Below are positions 57,282 through 64,000 of a stretch of 64,000 nucleotides of DNA, piece after piece (position 1 is the stretch's first letter; each line of letters starts with the position of its first letter). The stretch spans positions 170,891-234,890 of the forward strand of contig NZ_KQ950181.1 of the NCBI RefSeq assembly GCF_001517975.1. The letters run 5' to 3'. Both the position numbers and the translations under genes were made by a program. Source of the stretch: Thermobifida cellulosilytica TB100 (lineage in GTDB: Bacteria; Actinomycetota; Actinomycetes; Streptosporangiales; Streptosporangiaceae). The notes under the pieces are model-generated. The model ran no database searches and had not been told where the DNA came from. It saw only the letters and a list, made by a program, of their open reading frames with translations.

Positions 57282-60200
57282 ATGCCGGACACCCCCACCG
57301 CCCGGCTGCCCCTCACCGGGGCACAGGCCGGGGTCTGGTACGCCCAGCAGATCACCCCGGACAGCCCGGTCTTCAACGTCGGCCAGTACACCGACATCCC
57401 CACCGCCGTCGACACCGACCGGTTCGCCCGGGCCGTGGCCTCCGTGGTCCGCGACAGCGACACGCTGCGGGCCCGGCCGGTGCACGGCGACGGCGGCGTC
57501 GTCCAGGAGATCGCCGCCGACGGCACCGTCCCGGTCGAGGTGCACGACCTCACCGGCGCATCCGACCCCGAGTACGCCGCCGAGTGGATGCGCCGCGACA
57601 TGGCCCGACCGGTCCCCCTGGACGGCGGCGACCCGCTGGTCCGCTACGCCCTGCTGCGCGTGGGGGAGCGCCGCTGGTTCTGGTACCAGCGCTACCACCA
57701 CATCCTCGTCGACGCCTACGCGGTCACCCTGATCGCGCGCCGGGTCGCCGAGGTCTACACCGCGCTGGGCCGGGGCCAGCAGCCGCCGCCGTCCCGCTTC
57801 GGCACCCTCGCCGACGTCGTCGCCGACGAGACCGCCTACGCCTCCTCGCCGCGCCGCGAGGCCGACCGCGCCCACTGGACCGAGCTGCTGGGCGACGGCT
57901 ACGAGGCGGCGCTGCTGTCGTCGCAGCCGCCGGCCCCCCACGCGGGGGCGCTGCGCGACCGTGCAGCCCTCGACGCCGACACCTTCGCCGGGCTGGCGGC
58001 GCTGGGCGAACGCACCGGCGCCACCTGGGCGGAGGCGGTGATCGCGGCCTACGCCGCCTACGTGCACCGGATGACCGGCTCCGACGACGTGGTGCTGGGC
58101 TCGCCCGTGATGGGACGGCTGGGCACCGCGGCGCTGCGCACCCCGGCGATGGTGGTCAACGTGCTGCCGCTGCGGCTGCGCGTCCGCCCCGGCGACACCG
58201 TCGAACAGGTCGTCGCCGCCACCGCCGCCGCCCTGCGCGACCTGCGCGCCCACCAGCGCTACCGCGCCGAGTGGCTCCGCCGCGACCTGGCCGCGGTGGG
58301 CACGGACCGGATGCTGTTCGGCCCGGAGATCAACGTCAAGGTGTTCGACTACGCCCTCTCCTTCGACGGGGCGGCCGCGACCACGGTCACCCTCTCGGAG
58401 GGCCCCGTCGACGACCTGGCGCTGTCGGTCTACCGCGACCCCGACGGCGGGCTGCTGCTGGAGGCCAACGCCAACGAGCACCGCTACGACGCCGCCGCCG
58501 TGCGCGCCCGCCTGACCGAGATCGCCCGCCTGCTGCACAGCGCGGCCGCGGCCCCGCCGCACACCCCCGTGGCCGCCCTCGACCTCGCCGAGACGGACGC
58601 GGGAGTCGTCGGCACACCCCCCGTCGAGCAGCACCCCCCGCTCGTGCCGGAACTGCTGGCCCGCCTGGCCGACGACGAGCCCGACGCCACCGCCGTCGTC
58701 GCCGACGGCCGCCGCGTCAGCCGCGCCGAACTCCTCGACCGCGTCGACCGGCTGGCCCGCCTGCTGCGCGACCTGGGCGTCGGCCCCGAACGGACGGTGG
58801 CGCTCGCCCTGCCGCGCTCCCTCGACCTGCTCGTGGCGCTGTTCGCGGTGCTGCGCGCGGGCGGGGCCTACGTCCACCTGGACGCCGCCCACCCCGCCGA
58901 ACGGCTCGCGCACGTCGTCGCCGACACCCGGCCCACCGCCGTGCTCACCCGAGCCGACTTCGGCGCGCCACTGCCCGACCTGGGCGGCGCCCGCGTCGTC
59001 GACCTCGCCGACGCCGCCGTGCGCGCCCGCCTGGACGCCGCGCTCGGCGCCGACACCGCACCGCTGCCCGCACCCCGGCCCGACAGCGCCGCCTACGTCA
59101 TCCACACCTCCGGCACCACCGGACGCCCCAAGGGAGTGGTCGTCGAGCACCGTGCGCTGGCCAACCTCGCCGCCGCACAGCGCCGCCTCCTGTTCGGCGG
59201 CGCTGTGCGGCGGCTGCGCCTGGCCCACACCGGGTCCTTCGGCTTCGACGCGTCCTGGGAGCCGCTGCTGGGCCTGCTGTACGGCCACGAACTGCACCTG
59301 CTGGACGAGGAGCACGTCTACGACCAGGCCCGCCTCGGCGCCTACGTCGCCGAGCACGGCATCGACCACCTCGACTTCACCCCCACCTACCTGCGCGGCC
59401 TGCTGGACTCCGGGCACCTGCGGCACGTGCCGCGACTGCTCAGCTTCGGCGGCGAGGCATGCCCCGACGAACTGTGGCGCACCCTGCGGTCCCTGCCCGC
59501 GACCCGCGCGCTCAACTACTACGGCCCCACCGAGAACACCGTCGACGCGCTGGTCGCCGACGTCGCCGACAGCGACACGCCCACCGTGGGCCGCCCCCTG
59601 CCCGGGGTGGCGATCCGCGTCCTGGACGGTGCGCTGCGCCCGGTGCCCGCGGGCGTGCCCGGCGAGCTGTACCTGGCCGGGGCGCAGCTGGCGCGCGGCT
59701 ACGCCGACCGTCCCGACCTGACCGCGCAGCGGTTCGTCGCCGACCCCTACGGGCCGCCCGGCAGCCGCATGTACCGCACCGGCGACCGGGTGCGGCTGCG
59801 CCCCGACGGCCAGGTCGACTACCTCGGCCGCACCGACACCCAGGTGCAGGTGCGCGGCTACCGCGTGGAGGTGGAGGAGATCGAGGCCGTCGCCGAGACC
59901 CACCCCGCCGTGGCCCGCTGCGCGGTCGCGGCGCACACCGCGGCCTCGGGCTCGGTGCGGCTCGCCGCCTACGTCGTGCCGAGCGACGCGGGCGCGCCCG
60001 CCCCCGAGGCGGTCCGCGCCCACCTCGCCGAGCGCCTGCCCGACTACATGGTGCCCGCCACCGTCGTCTGCGTCGACGAGCTGCCCGTCACCACCAGCGG
60101 CAAGCTCGACCGCAGGGCGCTGCCCGACCCCGGCCCCGAGGCCGCCGACGGCGGCGACGAGCCCGCCACCCCCGAACAGCAGACCCTGCGGGAGGTGTTC

Positions 60201-63200
60201 GCGCAGGTCCTCGGCGTGGCACAGGTCGGCGTCCACGACGACTTCTTCCGGCTCGGCGGAGACAGCATCACCGCCATCCAACTGGTCAACCGGGCCCGGT
60301 CGGCCGGACTGGCACTGCGGGTCCGCGACGTGTTCGAGCGGCCCACCGTCGCCCGCCTGGCCGCGGCCGCCGCCCGGCCCGCCGCACCCGCCGCCGCACC
60401 CGCCGACGAACCGGTCGGCGCACTGTCGCCCACCCCCCTCATGGCCGACCTGCTCGACCAGGGCGCCCCCTCGCCGCGCTTCACCCAGACGCAGGTGCTG
60501 TGCACCCCGCCCGGACTCGACGCGGACGTGCTCGCCGCCGCACTGGCCGACCTGGTCCGCCACCACGACGCGCTGCGCATGCGCGCCACGGGGACCGGCC
60601 TGGAGATCCTCGACGCCCACGCCGTGCCCGACGACCTGCTGCACCGCGTCGACGCGGCCGGCCTGGACGGCGCCGACCTCGCCGCGGCACTCGCCGAGCA
60701 GGCCGAACACGCCGCCGCACGCGTCGACCCGGCCCGCGGGCGCCCTCTGGCCGCCGTCTGGCTCGACCGCGGCGCCCACCGCAGCGGCCGCCTGCTGCTG
60801 CGCGTCCACCACCTCGCCGTGGACGGCGTCTCCTGGCGCATCCTCGGCCCCGACCTGCGCGCCGCCGTCGAGGCCCGCGCCCGGGGCCGGACGCCCGAGC
60901 TGGAACCGGTCGGCACCTCGCTGCGCCGCTGGACCCGGCTGCTGGCCGCCGAGGCGCGCCGCCCCGAACGCGTCGCCGAACTCGACCACTGGCGGCGTAC
61001 CGTCGACCCGGCCGCCCACCGGCCGCTGGGAGACCGGCCCCTCGGCGGGGGCGACACCGTCGCCGTCCGCCGCAGCATCGAGCAGACCCTGGACCCCGCA
61101 CTGTCGGCGGCCCTGCTCACCGAGATCGGTCCCGCCCTGGGTGCCGGAGTGGAAGAGGTGCTGCTGACCGCGCTGGCCGTGGCCGCCGCACGGCTGCGGG
61201 CCCGCCGCGGCGAACCGGACGGCGGCGTACTCGTCGAGGTCGAGGGGCACGGCCGCCGCGAACTGGCCGAACCCGCCGACACCTCGCGCACCGTCGGCTG
61301 GTTCACCAGCGCCCACCCCGTCCGCCTCGCCCCGGACCGGACCGCCGACGCCGGACAGGCGCTCGCGGCCGTCAAGGAGACCCTGCGGGCCGTGCCCGGC
61401 GACGGGATCGGCTACGGCCTGCTGCGCCGACTCAACCCCGACACCGCACCCGCCCTCGCCGACGCGGCCCGCCCCGACGTCCTCTTCAACTACCTGGGCC
61501 GCTTCGGACCCTCCGCCGACGCCCCCTGGCAGGTCGCCCCGGAGACCGCGAACGTGCTGCTCGACGAGGACCCCGAGCAGCCCCTCGCCTGCGGCCTGGA
61601 GGTCGGCGTCGCCGTCCGCGACACCGCCGACGGCCCCGAGACGACGGTCACCTGGCGGTGGGCGCCCGGCGTGCACGACGCCGAACAGGTCGCGTTCCTC
61701 GTCGAGGAGTTCACCGCCGCGCTGCGCGGCCTCGCCGAGTGCGCCGCCCGGCCCGGGGTGTGCGCGCTCACCCCCTCCGACGTGCCGCTGGTCGACGTCG
61801 ACCAGGCCCGCATCGACCGGGTGGCGCGCGCCTGGGCCGACCGTGCCGACGTGGCCGACCCGCGGATCGTCGACCTGTGGCCGCCCACCCCGCTGCAGGC
61901 CGGACTGGTCTTCCACAGCCTCTACGGCGACGGCCGCGACGCCTACACCACCCAGTCGTGCACCGAGGTCGCCGGGCCGCTGGACGCGGACCGGCTGCGC
62001 GCGGCCGCCGCGGAACTGCTGCGCAGCCACCCCTCGCTGCGCGTCGGCTTCTGGAGCGACGACGGCGCGGACCCGGTGCAGTTCGTGCCCGCCGAGGTGG
62101 CGCTGCGCTGGCGCACCGTCGACCTGACCGGACACGACCCCGCCGACCAGGAGGCCCGCTGCGCCGAGGAACGCGCCGCGGAACGGGCGGAGCGCTTCGA
62201 CCTCGCCCACCCGCCGCTGGTCCGGTTCGCGCTGCTGCGCCTGGCCCCCGACCGTCACCGGCTGGTCGTCACCGACCACCACACGCTGCTGGACGGCTGG
62301 TCCACCCCGCTGTTCCTGCGGGAGCTGTTCACCCGCTACGCCACCCCCGGTACGCCCGGACCCGCCGCGACCTTCCGCGACCACCTGGCGTGGCTGGCCG
62401 CCCAGGACGCCGACGCCGCCGACCGCGCCTGGCGGGACGAGCTCGCCGACCTGCCCGGACCCGTCCTGCTGGCCCCCGACGCCGACACGCACGGCGGAGA
62501 CGGAACCCAGCGGGAGCTGCACGCCGAACTGGACGAGGCGGACAGCGCCCGGCTGACCCGCACCGCGCGGTCGCTCGGCGTGACCGTCAACACCGTCGTG
62601 CAGGCGGCGTGGGGACTGCTGCTGGCCGGACTCACCGGAACCGACGACGTCGTGTTCGGCGCGACCGTCTCCGGCCGCCCCGCCGACCTCGACGGCGTGG
62701 AGGACATCCTCGGCCTGTTCATCAACACCGTCGCGGTGCGCGTGCGCGCCCACCCCGCCCGCACGGTCGCCGACCTCCTCGTCGACCTGCAACGCCGCCA
62801 GGCCGCGCTCGCCGAGCACCACCACGTCGGCCTGACCCGGCTGCAGGAGATCGCCGGCGCCGCTCCGCTGTTCGACACGCTGCTGGTGTTCGAGAACTTC
62901 CCCCACCGCGACGCCCTGGCCGCCGAGGACTACGCGGGCGTGCGGCTGCGCGACGTCCAGGTCGAGGACGCCACCCACTACCCGGTCTCCGTCAACGTGT
63001 TCCCCGGCGAGCGGCTGGGCCTGCGGCTGTGCCACCGGCCCGACGCGGTCTCCCCCGACCGGGCCGCCGAACTGCTGGCACGCTTCCGTGAGGTCCTGGT
63101 CCGCATCAGTGCTGATCCGTGGCGGCGGGTCGGTGCGGTGGAGGTGGTGACGGGGGCGGAGCGCCGTCGTGTGGTGGAGGAGTGGAACGCCACGGGGCGG

Positions 63201-64000
63201 CCGGTCACGGCTGTGGAGCCCGCGGTCGCGGTCGCGGGGTGGGCGCGTCGCAGGCCGCGGGCGGTGGCGGTGCGCTGCGGTGGTGTGGAGTGGTCGTATG
63301 CCCGTCTGGAGGCGGAGACCGACCGGTTGGCGCGGCTGCTGGTGGGGCGCGGGGTGCGTCCGGGGCGGGTGGTGGCGGTGGCGTTGCCGCGGTCGCCGGA
63401 GCTGGTGGCGGTGCTGCTGGCGGTGCAGCGGGCGGGCGGGGTGTACCTGCCGCTGGACCCGGAGTTCCCCGCCGAACGCATCGCCGCCATGCTCACCGAC
63501 TCCGCGGCCGTGCTCCTCGTGGCCACCGCCGAGACCGCGGCGCGCCACGGCGGGAACGTGCCCGTGCTGCTGGTGGAGGAGGCCGCCGAGGCCCCCGACA
63601 CGGCACTGCCGGAGCACCTTCCCGCGGAGCGGGCGGCCTACCTCCTCTACACCTCCGGGTCGACGGGGCGGCCCAAGGGCGTGGTGGTGTCCCACCGCAA
63701 CCTGGCCAACTTCCTCACCGACATGGCCGAACGGGTCCCGCTGCACCCGCACGACCGGTGGCTGGCGGTGACCACGGTCAGCTTCGACATCTCCGCCCTG
63801 GAGCTGTACCTGCCGCTGCTGGCGGGCGCGGCCGTGGTGCTCGCCGACGCCGACACCGTCCGCGACCCCAGGAACCTCGCCGCACTGGTCCGCTCCAGCG
63901 CAGCCACCGTCGTCCAGGCCACGCCCACGCTGTGGCAGATGCTCGCCGAGCACGACCCCGACGCGGTCGACGGCCTGCGCGTCCTCGTCGGCGGCGAGGC
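57282..64000 (+). CDS. Multimodular NRPS (C-A-PCP-E-C-A...), siderophore synthetase, truncated by window edge
   Basis: ATG 57282 (AAGGAG upstream) opens a frame without stop to the edge, >2239 residues. C1 residues ~1-430, motif HHILVDA at 139-145 (Ala for the usual Gly). A1 ~450-965: HTSGTTGRPKG, YYGPTEN, YRTGDRVR, GYRVEVEEIE. PCP1: Ser995 in GGDSI. Epimerisation domain ~1045-1500: HHLAVDGVSW at 1176-1185. C2 ~1527-1935: HHTLLDG at 1666-1672. A2 from ~1945, cut off. By eye, A1 pocket residues are D-A-E-D-S-G-Y-V-D, acidic, fitting a basic amino acid. A2 gives D-I-L-Q-L-G, the glycine pattern. Prediction: DHB-D-(Arg/Orn/Lys)-Gly, like fuscachelin. Assignments are inference. Confidence 0.93.
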   Translation, partial: MPDTPTARLPLTGAQAGVWYAQQITPDSPVFNVGQYTDIPTAVDTDRFARAVASVVRDSDTLRARPVHGDGGVVQEIAADGTVPVEVHDLTGASDPEYAAEWMRRDMARPVPLDGGDPLVRYALLRVGERRWFWYQRYHHILVDAYAVTLIARRVAEVYTALGRGQQPPPSRFGTLADVVADETAYASSPRREADRAHWTELLGDGYEAALLSSQPPAPHAGALRDRAALDADTFAGLAALGERTGATWAEAVIAAYAAYVHRMTGSDDVVLGSPVMGRLGTAALRTPAMVVNVLPLRLRVRPGDTVEQVVAATAAALRDLRAHQRYRAEWLRRDLAAVGTDRMLFGPEINVKVFDYALSFDGAAATTVTLSEGPVDDLALSVYRDPDGGLLLEANANEHRYDAAAVRARLTEIARLLHSAAAAPPHTPVAALDLAETDAGVVGTPPVEQHPPLVPELLARLADDEPDATAVVADGRRVSRAELLDRVDRLARLLRDLGVGPERTVALALPRSLDLLVALFAVLRAGGAYVHLDAAHPAERLAHVVADTRPTAVLTRADFGAPLPDLGGARVVDLADAAVRARLDAALGADTAPLPAPRPDSAAYVIHTSGTTGRPKGVVVEHRALANLAAAQRRLLFGGAVRRLRLAHTGSFGFDASWEPLLGLLYGHELHLLDEEHVYDQARLGAYVAEHGIDHLDFTPTYLRGLLDSGHLRHVPRLLSFGGEACPDELWRTLRSLPATRALNYYGPTENTVDALVADVADSDTPTVGRPLPGVAIRVLDGALRPVPAGVPGELYLAGAQLARGYADRPDLTAQRFVADPYGPPGSRMYRTGDRVRLRPDGQVDYLGRTDTQVQVRGYRVEVEEIEAVAETHPAVARCAVAAHTAASGSVRLAAYVVPSDAGAPAPEAVRAHLAERLPDYMVPATVVCVDELPVTTSGKLDRRALPDPGPEAADGGDEPATPEQQTLREVFAQVLGVAQVGVHDDFFRLGGDSITAIQLVNRARSAGLALRVRDVFERPTVARLAAAAARPAAPAAAPADEPVGALSPTPLMADLLDQGAPSPRFTQTQVLCTPPGLDADVLAAALADLVRHHDALRMRATGTGLEILDAHAVPDDLLHRVDAAGLDGADLAAALAEQAEHAAARVDPARGRPLAAVWLDRGAHRSGRLLLRVHHLAVDGVSWRILGPDLRAAVEARARGRTPELEPVGTSLRRWTRLLAAEARRPERVAELDHWRRTVDPAAHRPLGDRPLGGGDTVAVRRSIEQTLDPALSAALLTEIGPALGAGVEEVLLTALAVAAARLRARRGEPDGGVLVEVEGHGRRELAEPADTSRTVGWFTSAHPVRLAPDRTADAGQALAAVKETLRAVPGDGIGYGLLRRLNPDTAPALADAARPDVLFNYLGRFGPSADAPWQVAPETANVLLDEDPEQPLACGLEVGVAVRDTADGPETTVTWRWAPGVHDAEQVAFLVEEFTAALRGLAECAARPGVCALTPSDVPLVDVDQARIDRVARAWADRADVADPRIVDLWPPTPLQAGLVFHSLYGDGRDAYTTQSCTEVAGPLDADRLRAAAAELLRSHPSLRVGFWSDDGADPVQFVPAEVALRWRTVDLTGHDPADQEARCAEERAAERAERFDLAHPPLVRFALLRLAPDRHRLVVTDHHTLLDGWSTPLFLRELFTRYATPGTPGPAATFRDHLAWLAAQDADAADRAWRDELADLPGPVLLAPDADTHGGDGTQRELHAELDEADSARLTRTARSLGVTVNTVVQAAWGLLLAGLTGTDDVVFGATVSGRPADLDGVEDILGLFINTVAVRVRAHPARTVADLLVDLQRRQAALAEHHHVGLTRLQEIAGAAPLFDTLLVFENFPHRDALAAEDYAGVRLRDVQVEDATHYPVSVNVFPGERLGLRLCHRPDAVSPDRAAELLARFREVLVRISADPWRRVGAVEVVTGAERRRVVEEWNATGRPVTAVEPAVAVAGWARRRPRAVAVRCGGVEWSYARLEAETDRLARLLVGRGVRPGRVVAVALPRSPELVAVLLAVQRAGGVYLPLDPEFPAERIAAMLTDSAAVLLVATAETAARHGGNVPVLLVEEAAEAPDTALPEHLPAERAAYLLYTSGSTGRPKGVVVSHRNLANFLTDMAERVPLHPHDRWLAVTTVSFDISALELYLPLLAGAAVVLADADTVRDPRNLAALVRSSAATVVQATPTLWQMLAEHDPDAVDGLRVLVGGE

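Noticed and set aside
57207..63953. A 2248-codon open frame antisense to the NRPS
   Set aside because: High-GC codon bias in the sense gene creates stop-free antisense frames. Its translation is low-complexity Gly/Val/His/Gln-rich with no domain, whereas the sense frame has every NRPS motif.

Overview
This 64 kb window is chromosomal DNA from a very GC-rich, spore-actinomycete-type bacterium. The evidence is a WhiB regulator, the DUF3000 gene between RNase D and hemE, the coproporphyrin-type haem genes (cgoX-chdC), XRE/DUF5753 regulators and heavy use of GTG/TTG starts. The right end encodes a catecholate/hydroxamate siderophore pathway that resembles the fuscachelin locus of Thermobifida, so Nocardiopsaceae (Thermobifida/Nocardiopsis) is my best guess. 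That placement is inference and was not checked by a search.

Layout. 0-5.5 kb: the end of an FprA-like reductase, kptA, a membrane-anchored zinc protease, and a TetR regulator divergent from an MMPL exporter. 5.5-9.1 kb: a visibly less GC-rich island. It holds what I read as a microcin C-type Trojan-horse antibiotic locus. A 7-codon ORF ends in Asn and is followed by a long hairpin. A HIT-family hydrolase and an unmistakable MccB-type peptide adenylyltransferase are encoded on the opposite strand. A DUF6879/XRE-DUF5753 regulatory trio flanks them. This is the most novel item in the window.

9.2-12.6 kb: a fadB/fadA beta-oxidation pair with an operator that recurs before an enoyl-CoA hydratase at 41 kb. 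12.6-22.6 kb: a TPR protein, RNase D, DUF3000, hemE, a DUF4349 lipoprotein, cgoX-chdC, the psd-pssA phospholipid pair and msrB. 22.8-30.3 kb: glgX, an AidB-like acyl-CoA dehydrogenase, and the assimilatory sulfate block sir / zinc ribbon / cysH / sirohydrochlorin chelatase, which reduces sulfate and makes the sirohaem that Sir needs. 30.7-46.9 kb: mostly housekeeping and accessory genes (BrkB/YihY, a secreted HNH lipoprotein, MFS, GNAT, a phosphoribosyltransferase-hydrolase fusion, WhiB, YccF, AI-2E family, ABC-F, DEAD-box helicase, HxlR with an aldo/keto reductase broken by two frameshifts, and an NADP oxidoreductase).

46.9-48.7 kb is an unusually long gene-free stretch with perfect hairpins. 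It is followed by a two-gene permease. 51.2-64 kb: an iron box precedes a tight operon making 2,3-dihydroxybenzoate (dhbA, dhbC, dhbE, dhbB), an ornithine-type N-monooxygenase, a free-standing aryl carrier protein and a multimodular NRPS that runs off the right edge. The first NRPS modules predict DHB-(D-basic residue)-Gly, as in fuscachelin.
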